Source: Pontibacter roseus DSM 17521 (lineage in GTDB: Bacteria > Bacteroidota > Bacteroidia > Cytophagales > Hymenobacteraceae). From it: DNA of 48,125 nt. Positions 34,827-43,814 of the stretch are shown piece by piece; positions within the stretch are counted from its first letter, which is position 1; every line of letters begins with the position of its first letter. The notes beneath the pieces were generated by a model, which ran no database searches, was not told the DNA's origin, and worked only from the letters and a program-made list of their open reading frames with translations. The stretch is taken from positions 1 to 48,125 of the forward strand of contig NZ_KB890771.1 of the NCBI RefSeq assembly GCF_000373265.1, given 5' to 3'. A program made the translations under genes and the position numbers.

Positions 34827-35131
34827 GACAGGGTGTTGGTCGATTAGATTAGGTTAGATTCTCAAATTTAGGTATTTGAGGGGAGAAATCAGAAAAGGTT
34901 TAAATGGGATAGGCAGAATCGATAACTGCGGTGAGAAATGAACGGCGGTTTCGTAGGGACAGGTCGCGACCTGTCCGAGCGACGGCCATGCGATGAAATG
35001 TGAGCGGCATACCTAGCTGCGGCACCCGCTATAACTTGATTTTGAAAGTTAACAGGACGTGTTTTCCGGTGCACGATTGGACAGGTCGCGACCTGTCCCT
35101 ACAAAATAAACTACCCAAGGTGTCTTGATAT
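34827..35131. repeat. ~150-bp element with a 20-bp palindrome at each end
   Basis: This 305-base gap holds no gene. GGACAGGTCGCGACCTGTCC occurs at 34957-34976 and again at 35079-35098; each copy is itself a perfect palindrome. Together with outer GTAG/CTAC they give 24-bp inverted ends (34953-34976 and 35079-35102). The layout suggests a short non-autonomous mobile or repeated palindromic sequence. The interior has no coding capacity. Confidence 0.65.
34861..34880 (-). promoter_or_regulatory. Candidate promoter and small inverted repeat
   Basis: The minus strand reads TAAATTTG at 34870-34863, a perfect TAnnTTTG box about 37 bases before the ATG, with only a weak -33 element (TCTG at 19 bases). 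The box sits in an inverted repeat, CTCAAAT (34861-34867) against ATTTGAG (34874-34880), which could be an operator. Confidence 0.4.
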
Positions 35132-35674
35132 TTACTCCACCACAAACTCCCTCGGCAAGTCAAAGCTCAGGGGCTTGTTGCGGCTGTGGATTTGCTCCAG
35201 AAAGCTGTCCAGTTCGGCCTTATACTCCAGGTGGTAGTCTTCGTGCAGGTTCTTGCGGATGAGCTGCACGGTGCGCTGCAGGAGGCGGGCAGTGGCGGTA
35301 TAGAAGGCCTTGTAGTAGCTGTCGAACTGGCCGGTGAAGTTGTCGAAGATGAGGCGCAACAGGTAGAGGTGCAGGTCCGTCTCCAGCTTCACGTCCTTGG
35401 TGATGCGCTTGAAACGGGCGATTTCCTTAGCCGACTTGCGCAGCGACTTGGTCAGCGCCCTGCCCAGAAAGCGGCCGGAGGTACCTATCATCAGGTCGTG
35501 TATGGTACTGGCGGTCTGGTTGTAGAGGTCCTCCAGCGTCAGCTCGCCCAGCTCGAAGGCTAACAGGTCGTACAGTTCCGCGTCGCGGCGGGCGGCCCTG
35601 AGGATGATGGCTTCCTTATCTTTGTCGCTGAGCTTCTTGACGGCTTGTTTGAAGCCAGTGGAGACGGATGGCAT
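35132..35674 (-). CDS. Hypothetical helical protein, partner of a nucleotidyltransferase
   Basis: A 180-residue, all-helical, highly charged protein with no membrane segment. It opens MPSVSTGFKQAVKKLSDKDKE, has a middle IHDLMIGTSGRFLGRALTKSLRK segment and a LLQRTVQLIRKNLHEDYH helix. I do not recognise a family. It begins 5 bases after the nucleotidyltransferase stop, so both come from one transcript. A RKNLH sequence is suggestive of HEPN but does not fit the canonical Rx4-6H spacing. Confidence 0.6.
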   Translation of the reverse strand: MPSVSTGFKQAVKKLSDKDKEAIILRAARRDAELYDLLAFELGELTLEDLYNQTASTIHDLMIGTSGRFLGRALTKSLRKSAKEIARFKRITKDVKLETDLHLYLLRLIFDNFTGQFDSYYKAFYTATARLLQRTVQLIRKNLHEDYHLEYKAELDSFLEQIHSRNKPLSFDLPREFVVE

Positions 35675-35679
35675 AGGGG

Positions 35680-36123
35680 TTAGTCGGGCAAATTCTGTAA
35701 ATCCAGCAGGTCCTGCTGCCGGGCAGTGGCCCTTTTGTTCTGCTTCAGGTCATCCAGGCTGATAAAGTTAGCCATAATATCTTCATAAGGTATAGAAACC
35801 TTGTTCTTCCAGCAGGAGGCAAACTCAACCCCAGCCAAGCCCGTGGCAATATCGATGCGGTTAGGCGGGTAGCCCAGTTGTGTCACCACGTCCGGTGTGG
35901 TCAGGTCTTCGAAGGTCACCTGCTCCTCGTTGTAGCCAAACTCCTGCAGGGCTTTCAGCAGCGTATTGGCATTCTCGGGAGTAGGGTTAATCCAAATATC
36001 AATGTCGCCGGTATAGCGGGGGTATCCGTAAAGGGCCACGGCAAAGCCGCCTGCCACCATGTACTCTATCTGGTAGGTGTTGAGCAGGTGTATGAAATTC
36101 CTAAAGTCGTGTTTCAGCTCCAT
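35680..36123 (-). CDS. Nucleotidyltransferase (AbiEii/MNT-like)
   Basis: I use the ATG at 36123, giving 147 residues; the open frame runs further upstream but the extension has a signal-like stretch unrelated to the family and is probably non-coding. The core is GGFAVALYGYPRYTGDIDIWINP: the GG signature, then DxD (metal/NTP site), near residues 21-40. The C-terminal part has FEDLTTPDVVTQLGYPPNRIDI. Such proteins are AMP- or nucleotidyl-transferases, often toxins or antitoxins. It is followed 5 bases later by the helical gene at 35132-35674. A strong hairpin lies upstream (36159-36185). Confidence 0.72.
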   Translation of the reverse strand: MELKHDFRNFIHLLNTYQIEYMVAGGFAVALYGYPRYTGDIDIWINPTPENANTLLKALQEFGYNEEQVTFEDLTTPDVVTQLGYPPNRIDIATGLAGVEFASCWKNKVSIPYEDIMANFISLDDLKQNKRATARQQDLLDLQNLPD

Positions 36124-36660
36124 GTTCACTAATGTACAATACCGTTGGCGCAGGTGCTCCACCGCGGCAAGGCGTGCCGCGGTGGTCTGAGCGAGCCAAT
36201 ACGCTAAATCATTGTGGCTGTCCGACAACTTTTTTTTGCTAACCGCTCTGTCTGCCGGGTGCTGCAGAGGGGTGCTGACTTCTTCTCTCAAAATATAAAC
36301 CTGACAGGGTGTAAGGTATATAAATACCAAAGCAGCAAAAAGAATAAAAAGCCTCCGAGGGGAAGGCGTTTCTTGCAAAATTATAAAAATAGGAATTCAT
36401 GTCAAACCTATACGAGTGGATTATAGAAGGATAGCAGGCCGCGAAACACCAGAAACGTTTACTTTAGAAGTAACAAACGCAGTTTATGGTTGTTTGGGAC
36501 TGTACCTGAGAGGTTTAAAATTGATGGCAGTTCAGGAATTTAGATACCCTGCCGATTGTTCTAATCTATACCTTTTCCATGAATGGTGGGGCGGCCGGTG
36601 AGGCCTGTATTAAAGCAGGTTGCTGTTCCATAGCTTTACAAAAATTCGTAAATTTGCAGC
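36124..36660. other. Intergenic region with a GC hairpin and a -7 box
   Basis: No convincing gene. CCACCGCGGCA (36159-36169) and TGCCGCGGTGG (36175-36185) form an 11-bp GC stem with a five-base loop, within about 40-60 bases of the nucleotidyltransferase ATG on the minus strand. At the right end the plus strand reads TAAATTTG (36649-36656), a TAnnTTTG box 4 bases before the clpS ATG, so the clpS transcript may be nearly leaderless. A 61-codon open frame at 36416-36601 has no supporting feature. Confidence 0.5.
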
Positions 36661-36942
36661 ATGAATATTGAGACAGAGATTTTATACCAGGAAGACGTAG
36701 CCCTGCTGGAGGAAAGTACCGACCTACGCAACCTGATTGTGTACAACGACGATGTGAACACCTTTGACCACGTCATTGCCACACTTATCAAGGTATGCGG
36801 CCACTCGGCAGAGCAGGCAGAGCAGTGTACGCTACTCATCCATTACAAAGGCAAGTGCACCGTTAAGGTAGGGTCTTATGAGGAGTTGGCAGGTATGTGC
36901 ACCGCCCTCCACGACAAAGACCTTTCTGCCAACATAGAGTAG
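36661..36942 (+). CDS. clpS: ATP-dependent Clp protease adaptor ClpS
   Basis: A 93-residue protein with a ClpS core: LIVYNDDVNTFDHVIATLIKVCGHS and EQAEQCTLLIHYKGKCTVKVGSYEEL. NDD and the helix after it are the N-end-rule binding site. ClpS delivers proteins with bulky hydrophobic N-termini to ClpAP. It ends 11 bases before recR and is probably cotranscribed with it. Confidence 0.93.
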   Translation: MNIETEILYQEDVALLEESTDLRNLIVYNDDVNTFDHVIATLIKVCGHSAEQAEQCTLLIHYKGKCTVKVGSYEELAGMCTALHDKDLSANIE

Positions 36943-36953
36943 CGGGAGGTTTC

Positions 36954-37562
36954 ATGAATTTTCCGTCTAAACTGATTGAGAACGCCGTAGAGGAGTTGGC
37001 GAAGCTGCCGGGTATTGGCCGAAAAACCGCGCTCCGGTTGGCGCTGCACCTGCTCAAAGAGGAATCGGAGGAGAGCTTTCTGCTGGCCGAGGCCCTGGTG
37101 AAGATGCGCACCGAGGTGAAGCACTGCAAGCAGTGCCACAACATCTCCGATACAGAGGTATGCGATATCTGCCTGAACCCCTTGCGCGACCGCAGCCTGC
37201 TGTGCGTGGTGAGCGACATACGGGATGTGATTGCCATTGAGAACACTTCTCAATTCAAGGGATTGTACCATGTGCTGGGCGGCGTGATTTCGCCCATTGA
37301 AGGTATAGGGCCGTCGGACCTGCACATCGACTCGCTGCTGGAGCGCCTGCCTAACTCCGAGGTGAAGGAGATACTGCTGGCCATCAGCCCCACCATGGAG
37401 GGCGACACCACCGCCTTTTACCTGACCCGCAAGCTCCGCGACCACAACGTGCGCATCACCACCATTGCGCGGGGTGTGCCGGTCGGCGGGGAGCTGGAAT
37501 ATACCGATGAAATAACCTTGGGGCGTAGCATAGTAGAGCGTACGTCCTACGGCAAGAGCTGA
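36954..37562 (+). CDS. recR: Recombination mediator RecR
   Basis: Start at the ATG 36954 (MNFPSKLIENAVEELAKLPG), giving 202 residues, the usual RecR length. The helix-hairpin-helix is GIGRKTALRLALHLL, the zinc finger is CKQCHNISDTEVCDIC, and the Toprim region LCVVSDIRDVIAIENT follows. RecR works with RecO/RecF to load RecA on gapped DNA. A terminator hairpin begins 25 bases after the stop. Confidence 0.95.
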   Translation: MNFPSKLIENAVEELAKLPGIGRKTALRLALHLLKEESEESFLLAEALVKMRTEVKHCKQCHNISDTEVCDICLNPLRDRSLLCVVSDIRDVIAIENTSQFKGLYHVLGGVISPIEGIGPSDLHIDSLLERLPNSEVKEILLAISPTMEGDTTAFYLTRKLRDHNVRITTIARGVPVGGELEYTDEITLGRSIVERTSYGKS

Positions 37563-37586
37563 TACTTGTAGCTTTCGATAACCTGT

Positions 37587-37614
37587 AAAGGACATGCTTT
37601 GGCATGTCCTTTTT
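37587..37614 (+). terminator. Terminator after clpS-recR
   Basis: AAAGGACATGC (37587-37597) pairs with GCATGTCCTTT (37602-37612) around a four-base loop, followed by TT and G. The remaining ~200 bases to the next gene contain nothing I can name. Confidence 0.85.
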
Positions 37615-37816
37615 GTTTCGAAGCGACCGGAGCTGACACTAGACTTGATATCTGGCATCAAGGCGGTGATTTAGCTGAAATTACAGGGCTTGTTCTTTCT
37701 ATTCCCACAATTCCTCGCCATCTTAAAGCTTCCTTGACTGAAGTCCTAATCTCAGTCCCGCTTTACTGGAATTCTGTTTCAGAATAAGTAACTTTGGGAC
37801 TTAATTCTGAACGAAC

Positions 37817-39025
37817 ATGCAGAGCACAGCACTGAACATACTTTCTGATAGAATTCTTTCCCTGTCGGAGTCGCAGACCATCGCCATGGCCAAAAAAGGC
37901 CGTGAACTGGCAGCACAGGGGCACGATATCATCAACCTGAGCTTTGGGGAGCCTGACTTCCAGACGCCACAGTACATAAAAGACGCCGCCAAGCAGGCCA
38001 TTGACGAAGGGTTCACCTTCTATACCCCGGTGCCGGGATACCCGGCGCTGCGCCAAGCCATTGCCGACAAGTTCAAGCGCGACAACAACTTGGACTATGG
38101 TCCGGAAAATATCGTGGTATCTACTGGGGCCAAACAGTCCATTGCCAATGCGGTGATGTGCCTGGTGAACCCGGGGGATGAGGTTATTGTCTTTTCGCCT
38201 TACTGGGTGTCGTATGAGGAGATTGTGAAGTTGGCCGAGGGTATACCGGTGCCATTGCAGGGCCGTCTGGAGAACGACTTCAAGGTGACGCCGGAGCAAC
38301 TGGAGAGTGCTATTACTTCTAACACCAAACTGGTGATGTACTCCTCGCCCTGCAACCCGACCGGCTCTGTGTTCGATGAGCAGGAACTGCTGGCGCTGGC
38401 GAAGGTGCTGGAGAAGCATCCGCAGGTATACATCATCTCCGACGAGATATACGAGTATATCAATTTTGGAGGCAAGCACACCAGCATGGCCAGTTTCGAC
38501 TTCATCAAAGACCGGGTGGTGACGGTGAACGGCTTCTCCAAGGGCTATGCCATGACGGGCTGGCGCGTGGGCTACATTGCGGCACACAAAGACATTGCGT
38601 CCGCCTGCGACAAAATGCAGAGCCAGATTACATCCGGTACCTGCTCCATCGCCCAGAAAGCAGCCCATGCGGCCCTGCTGGGCGGCAACGAGTCGGCCTT
38701 GGAAATGCGCGACGCTTACCGCCGCCGCCGAGACCTGGTGCTGGGCATCATGAGCGACATACCCGGATTCAAGACTAACGTGCCGACAGGCGCCTTCTAC
38801 ATTTTTCCGGATGTGAGCTATTATTTCGGTAAGAGCTGCAACGGCAACATCATCAGCAGTGCCCTCGACCTGAGCCTATACCTGCTTACCGACGCCCATG
38901 TGGCCCTAGTGAGCGGCGAAGCCTTCGGGGCGCCGCAGTGCATCCGTTTCTCCTACGCCACATCCGACGATAAACTCATTGAGGCACTCCGCCGCATCAA
39001 GGAGAGCCTTGCCAAACTGCAGTAA
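37817..39025 (+). CDS. PLP-dependent aminotransferase (aspartate aminotransferase-like)
   Basis: A 402-residue class I/II aminotransferase: LSFGEPDFQTPQYI near residue 40, YTPVPGYPALRQAI, SSPCNPTGSVF, ISDEIYEYINF and the PLP-lysine segment NGFSKGYAMTGWRVGYI near residue 235. This fits Bacteroidota aspartate/aromatic aminotransferases used in amino-acid metabolism. Its stop overlaps the next start (TAATG), so it is the first gene of an operon with the kinase and TrkH genes. Confidence 0.92.
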   Translation: MQSTALNILSDRILSLSESQTIAMAKKGRELAAQGHDIINLSFGEPDFQTPQYIKDAAKQAIDEGFTFYTPVPGYPALRQAIADKFKRDNNLDYGPENIVVSTGAKQSIANAVMCLVNPGDEVIVFSPYWVSYEEIVKLAEGIPVPLQGRLENDFKVTPEQLESAITSNTKLVMYSSPCNPTGSVFDEQELLALAKVLEKHPQVYIISDEIYEYINFGGKHTSMASFDFIKDRVVTVNGFSKGYAMTGWRVGYIAAHKDIASACDKMQSQITSGTCSIAQKAAHAALLGGNESALEMRDAYRRRRDLVLGIMSDIPGFKTNVPTGAFYIFPDVSYYFGKSCNGNIISSALDLSLYLLTDAHVALVSGEAFGAPQCIRFSYATSDDKLIEALRRIKESLAKLQ

Positions 39026-40044
39026 TGGACCAATTGACCAATTTAGAAGATATTTTCAGTTCCTTTGGGCGGCTAAAAGTGCTTATAGTGGGCGACGTGA
39101 TGATTGACTCCTACCTGTGGGGCAAGTCAACACGCATCTCCCCGGAGGCACCGGTGCCCATCGTGAACGTGGTGAAGCGGGAGAAGCGATTGGGCGGTGC
39201 TGCCAACGTGGCCCTGAACGTGCAGGCCATGGGCGCCACACCGCTGCTCTGCTCCGTGATTGGCGACGATTCGGACGGAGGCGATTTCCTGCGCCTGATG
39301 GAGGAGCGCAACCTCTCGACGGAAGGCATAGTGCAGAGCCCGGAGCGGGTGACGACCATCAAGCACCGCATCATAGCCGGCGGGCAGCAGCTGCTTCGCG
39401 TGGACGCGGAGATAGAACACAACCTGGCCGATTACGAAGAGCGCCACCTAGAGGAGCATTTCCTGAAGCTGCTCCACCGGGCTGATGTGGTCGTGTTTGA
39501 GGATTATGATAAAGGCGTTTTCTCGGAGCAGAACATCGCCCGTTTCATCCAACTGGCCAACGAGCGAGGTATACCTAGCGTGGTAGACCCGAAGAAAAAG
39601 AACTTCCTGAGCTACAAAGGCTGCACGCTGTTCAAACCCAACTTGAAGGAACTGAAAGAGGGGCTCAAAGTCGACTTTGCCGAAGAGAACCTGCCTGCCT
39701 TTGAGGAGGCGGTGGCACAGCTGCAGCAGCGCTTGCAGACCGCACAAGTGCTGGTCACGCTCTCGGAGCGAGGCGTGTTTGTGGCCGATGGAGAAGAGAA
39801 AACCTATATACCTGCGCACCGCCGCGCCATTTCCGACGTTTCGGGTGCCGGCGATACGGTCATCAGTATAGCAGCGCTTTGCATGGCCCTGAAAACACCC
39901 CTCCCCTTCCTGGCGGGCCTGAGCAACCTGGGCGGCGGCTTGGTATGCGAACAGGTGGGGGTGGTGCCTGTAGACAGAAACCGCTTGTACGAAGAAGCGC
40001 AGGAGAACAGGCTGTTTGATGCCTATGAACACCGAACAGCTTAA
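39025..40044 (+). CDS. PfkB-family sugar kinase (HldE/RfaE1-like)
   Basis: A 339-residue kinase: VLIVGDVMIDSYLWG, RISPEAPVPIVNV (typical of D-glycero-manno-heptose-7-phosphate kinases), GGAANVALNVQAMGATP and the catalytic DVSGAGDTVIS (Asp of GAGD) near residue 270. It resembles the kinase half of HldE, without the adenylyltransferase half. It would phosphorylate a heptose-7-phosphate or similar sugar for lipopolysaccharide core or other glycans. Its 3' end overlaps the first TrkH gene by about 20 bases. Confidence 0.88.
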   Translation: MDQLTNLEDIFSSFGRLKVLIVGDVMIDSYLWGKSTRISPEAPVPIVNVVKREKRLGGAANVALNVQAMGATPLLCSVIGDDSDGGDFLRLMEERNLSTEGIVQSPERVTTIKHRIIAGGQQLLRVDAEIEHNLADYEERHLEEHFLKLLHRADVVVFEDYDKGVFSEQNIARFIQLANERGIPSVVDPKKKNFLSYKGCTLFKPNLKELKEGLKVDFAEENLPAFEEAVAQLQQRLQTAQVLVTLSERGVFVADGEEKTYIPAHRRAISDVSGAGDTVISIAALCMALKTPLPFLAGLSNLGGGLVCEQVGVVPVDRNRLYEEAQENRLFDAYEHRTA

Positions 40045-41824
40045 CAGGCTACTTTACGGAAGCAAGTTGCTGGCGTACATGCTGATGCGCCGCACGACCT
40101 ATACCCTCACCATTGTGGCGATAGGCTTGCTGCTCTATGCCCATGGCGTAGAGTCAGACCCCGGCAACCTGCAGCTCATCTACTACGCCATCGATGCCAT
40201 TCTGGCTGTTTTCGTCTTTATCTACCTGCTCCGCATCCTGTATGGGTTTGAGCGGGTCAAGTTCCTGAAACGCACTTGGTTTGAGGGCAGCTTGATGGCG
40301 CTCATCCTGGTGAACCACGTGGGCACTTACCTGCTGGATTTCCCCATCATTTACAACTTGTTTGAAGGGATAGGGATGCCGCTGTCGGTGGAGGTATACC
40401 GCGTGTTCATCTCTTTGTACATGCTCATGCTGCTGGTAGTGGAGCTGCTGGAAACCAAGGTGCACCTGAAAACCCTGCAGGTGAAACCGGCCATCACCTT
40501 CCTGATGAGCTTCATTTCGCTCATTGCTGTAGGCACGGCTCTGTTCATGCTGCCTAAAATGACCAATGACCCGGACGGAATGCGCTTCATCGATGCGCTT
40601 TTCATGGCGACCAGTGCCTCCTGCATCACAGGGCTGGTGGTGATAGACCCAGGAACGTATTTCACCTTCTCGGGCCAGGTGGTGTTGCTGTTGTTGGTGC
40701 AGTTGGGCGGACTGGGCGTGATGACCTTTGCCACGTTCTTTGCCATGCTTATGCGCGAGGGTCTGGGTATCCGGCAGCACGTGGCTATGTATGAGATTAT
40801 GGAGAGCGAGTCTATCGCGTTCACCAAAGGCCTGCTCCGGAAGCTGATTTTGATGACCTTGTCCATAGAGGCTATAGGGGCCCTCATCATCTTTATGACG
40901 TGGGGGAAGGAGGCGGAGTTCGTTAATCTGGGCAGCAAGATATTCTACTCCATTTTCCACTCCGTGTCGGGCTTTTGCAACGCCGGTTTCTCCTTGTACC
41001 CGGAGGGCTTGTACAGTAACCCCTTGCGACATGCCTACGTCCTGCACCTGACCCTGGCGGCGCTGATGATTCTGGGTGGGCTCGGCTTTCCAACCATGAT
41101 TGATTTGTTCTCTCCAAAGGCCATGCGGGCCCGTCTGCATGCCCCTTGGCGCAACTGGAAACTGATGACGCGCGTGACGGTCTATACCTCAGCGGGGCTT
41201 CTGGCTTTTGGGATGGTGACTTTTTTCCTGCTGGAGTACTTTAACACACTCTCGCAGCTCAACTTTGTGGAGGCGCTCATCGCCTCTTTCTTCCAGTCCG
41301 CTACGACGCGCTCCGGCGGTTACCACACTGTGGACACCTCGGCGGTGTCGGTGCCGGCGCTGCTCATCATGATGATTCTAATGTTCATCGGTGCCTCTCC
41401 GGGCTCTATGGGGGGAGGTATCAAAACCACTACGTTCACAGTAATCGTTCTGTCGGTATGGGCCACTATTGTGGGTAAAAGGAACATCGAGATTGGCAGA
41501 CGCACCATTCCGCACTCTGTATCCTACAAGGCATTCGCGGTATTCACCTTCGCGGTGGTGTTCAATATTTTCTTCCTCATCGTGCTCTCTATCTCCGATG
41601 CGCAGTTCGACATTGTCAGGCTGGCCTTTGAGCAGGTATCGGCCTTCGCTACGGTGGGTCTGAGCACAGGTATAACCGCCGGCCTGTCTGATGTGGGCAA
41701 AACGGTTATCATTCTGTCCATGTACATCGGGAGGGTAGGGACCTTGACGCTGGCGCTGGCCATCAGCACACGCGCGGCTTCCACCGCTTACAAGTACCCG
41801 GACACGCACCTAGCCATCGGATAA
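40025..41824 (+). CDS. TrkH/KtrB potassium transporter subunit, paralogue 1
   Basis: Start at ATG 40025 (MNTEQLNRLLYGSKL), giving 599 residues and matching the start of the second copy; ATG 40019 and TTG 40016 are also in frame. The N-terminal ~170 residues add extra helices. The four selectivity-filter loops are TSASCITGL, SGFCNAGFSLY, TTRSGGYHTVD and FATVGLSTGIT. Filter 3 reads RSGG, unlike the RTAG usual in the family. It conducts potassium with a TrkA/KtrA-type regulator, not seen in this window. The second copy follows after 98 bases. Confidence 0.9.
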   Translation: MNTEQLNRLLYGSKLLAYMLMRRTTYTLTIVAIGLLLYAHGVESDPGNLQLIYYAIDAILAVFVFIYLLRILYGFERVKFLKRTWFEGSLMALILVNHVGTYLLDFPIIYNLFEGIGMPLSVEVYRVFISLYMLMLLVVELLETKVHLKTLQVKPAITFLMSFISLIAVGTALFMLPKMTNDPDGMRFIDALFMATSASCITGLVVIDPGTYFTFSGQVVLLLLVQLGGLGVMTFATFFAMLMREGLGIRQHVAMYEIMESESIAFTKGLLRKLILMTLSIEAIGALIIFMTWGKEAEFVNLGSKIFYSIFHSVSGFCNAGFSLYPEGLYSNPLRHAYVLHLTLAALMILGGLGFPTMIDLFSPKAMRARLHAPWRNWKLMTRVTVYTSAGLLAFGMVTFFLLEYFNTLSQLNFVEALIASFFQSATTRSGGYHTVDTSAVSVPALLIMMILMFIGASPGSMGGGIKTTTFTVIVLSVWATIVGKRNIEIGRRTIPHSVSYKAFAVFTFAVVFNIFFLIVLSISDAQFDIVRLAFEQVSAFATVGLSTGITAGLSDVGKTVIILSMYIGRVGTLTLALAISTRAASTAYKYPDTHLAIG

Positions 41825-41922
41825 GGTATGCCCACAACAACGTATTGGTGCGCAGGTATGGGAGCGACAAAGCATTCGGGGAAGGCGGGATTGGTGGATA
41901 TTTCTGAAAGCTACAGGGCTAT

Positions 41923-43722
41923 ATGAGTACAGAAAGACTCAACAGGGCACTCTACGGAAGCAAACTGACGGCGTACGCCATCATGCGCCGGACGACTTAC
42001 CTGCTCACGCTGGTTTCGGTAGGCCTGCTGGTATACGCACATGGTATGGTAGAGGAGCCTGTCACGCTCCAGCAGCTCTATTACGCCATCGATGCCATCC
42101 TGGCCATCTTCGTTATCATCTACCTCATTCGCATTCTGTATGCCTTTGACCGGGCACGGTTTCTGAGACGGACTAAGTTGGAAGGGATTCTGATGGGAAT
42201 CATCCTCATCAACCAGCTAGGCACCTATGGGCTGGACACGCCTGTCATCTATAATCTGTTCGAAAGCATGGGCATTCCGCTGTCGGTGGAGGTATACCGG
42301 TTAGCAGTTTCCTTGTACATGCTCGTTTTGCTGGTGGTAGAGCTGCTAGAAACCAAGGTATACCTGAAGACGGCGCAGTTTAAGCCTACCACCATGTTCA
42401 TGTTCAGCTTCGTGGTGTTGGTATTGCTCGGTGCAGGTTTGCTGATGATGCCGAAGATGATTGTCTCACCCGGTTCTATGCGCTTTATCGATGCGCTGTT
42501 CATGGCCACCAGCGCCGCCTGCGTAACGGGACTGGCTGTAGTGGATTTGGGTACCTATTTCACCTTCTCGGGCCAGTTGGTCATGCTGATGTTGGTGCAA
42601 CTCGGCGGCCTGGGTATACTGACTTTTGCCACTTTCTTCGCCTCATTGATGCGACAGGGTATAGGCATCAAACAGCACGTGGCCATGTTCGAGATACTGG
42701 AAAGCGAGTCCATCTTCTCGACCAAAAACCTCCTGCGGAACCTGGTTCTCATGACCTTCGCCATAGAGGCGGTGGGAGCGGTCATCATCTTTATGACGTG
42801 GGGCCGGGAAGCGCACTTCGTGACGTTGGGGGATAAAATCTTCTTCTCTGTCTTCCATGCCGTGTCCGCTTTTTGCAACGCGGGCATGTCCCTATACCCG
42901 GAGGGGCTCTATACCGAGCCCGTCCGGCAGGCCTATGTGATGCACATGACGGTGGCGCTGCTGATTATATTGGGAGGTATAGGCTTCCCGACTATGATTG
43001 ATGTGCTGTCTCCTAAGTCCATGCGGGCGCGCATGCTCACGCCTTGGCGCAACTGGAAACTCCTGTCCCGCATCACCATCTATACCTCAGCGGCCCTGTT
43101 GGCGCTGGGTACGGTAGGATTTCTGCTGCTGGAGTACTTCAATACGCTGGCGCACTTGAACTTTGCGGAGGCTATCATCACGGCCTTTTTCCAATCTGTC
43201 ACCACGCGCACCGCCGGCTACAACACGGTTGACATCGCGTCGCTGACGGTTCCCACCTTGCTGATGTTCATCTTCCTGATGTTCATTGGGGCCTCCCCAG
43301 GCTCTACTGGCGGCGGTATCAAAACTACTACGTTCACCATCATCCTGCTCTCCGTCTGGACCACCATCCGGGGTAAGCGCTATGTGGAAATAGGCAACAG
43401 GACGATTCCGCACTCGGTATCGTACAAAGCCTTTTCAGTGTTTGCCTTCGCCGCTATGCTCAACCTCTTTTTCCTGTTCATCCTCACCATCACAGACCCG
43501 CAGTTCGATATTTTCAGACTAGCCTTTGAGCAGGTGTCGGCCTTCGCAACAGTGGGCCTGAGCACAGGTATAACCGCCGGTATGTCGGATGCGGGCAAAG
43601 GCGTCCTGATTGTGTCGATGTTCATCGGCAGGGTGGGCACTCTTACGCTGGCCCTCGCCCTCAGCACACGTGCCACCACCACTGCTTACAAGTACCCACA
43701 AACGTATGTGCCGGTTGGGTAA
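41923..43722 (+). CDS. TrkH/KtrB potassium transporter subunit, paralogue 2
   Basis: A 599-residue tandem paralogue of the preceding gene, similar throughout and sharing its extra N-terminal helices. The filters are TSAACVTGL, SAFCNAGMSLY, TTRTAGYNTVD and FATVGLSTGIT, so filter 3 is the family-typical TRTAG. The two copies could give pores of different affinity or form a mixed dimer. It ends in the bidirectional terminator. Confidence 0.9.
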   Translation: MSTERLNRALYGSKLTAYAIMRRTTYLLTLVSVGLLVYAHGMVEEPVTLQQLYYAIDAILAIFVIIYLIRILYAFDRARFLRRTKLEGILMGIILINQLGTYGLDTPVIYNLFESMGIPLSVEVYRLAVSLYMLVLLVVELLETKVYLKTAQFKPTTMFMFSFVVLVLLGAGLLMMPKMIVSPGSMRFIDALFMATSAACVTGLAVVDLGTYFTFSGQLVMLMLVQLGGLGILTFATFFASLMRQGIGIKQHVAMFEILESESIFSTKNLLRNLVLMTFAIEAVGAVIIFMTWGREAHFVTLGDKIFFSVFHAVSAFCNAGMSLYPEGLYTEPVRQAYVMHMTVALLIILGGIGFPTMIDVLSPKSMRARMLTPWRNWKLLSRITIYTSAALLALGTVGFLLLEYFNTLAHLNFAEAIITAFFQSVTTRTAGYNTVDIASLTVPTLLMFIFLMFIGASPGSTGGGIKTTTFTIILLSVWTTIRGKRYVEIGNRTIPHSVSYKAFSVFAFAAMLNLFFLFILTITDPQFDIFRLAFEQVSAFATVGLSTGITAGMSDAGKGVLIVSMFIGRVGTLTLALALSTRATTTAYKYPQTYVPVG

Positions 43723-43742
43723 AGGGAGCTGGAGTGATTTCA

Positions 43743-43790
43743 ATAAAAAGCAGAAGGCCCGCTATACCTAGCGGGCCTTCTGCTTTTTAT
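43743..43790. terminator. Bidirectional terminator between trkH2 and hemE
   Basis: ATAAAAAGCAGAAGGCCCGC pairs with its complement on the right in a 22-bp stem (43743-43764 and 43769-43790) with a loop of about four bases. A-run and T-run ends make it work in both directions. The loop and the stem's inner bases contain CTATACCTAG, an AGGTATAG word read on the other strand. Confidence 0.95.
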
Positions 43791-43814
43791 GATTAAAAAT
43801 AGCTCTGTAACTCG

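Noticed and set aside
35132..35674. HEPN ribonuclease
   Set aside because: The only R...H candidate has the wrong spacing; kept as unknown.
36124..36378. N-terminal extension of the nucleotidyltransferase frame
   Set aside because: The extension looks like translated hairpin and spacer and is not part of the MNT fold; the ATG at 36123 fits the family.
36416..36601. 61-codon plus-strand frame between the nucleotidyltransferase and clpS
   Set aside because: No domain, no start signal, and it lies where promoter-like sequence for clpS is expected. A small protein cannot be excluded.
37599..37787. 62-codon frame downstream of recR
   Set aside because: It starts inside the terminator hairpin and has no recognisable features.
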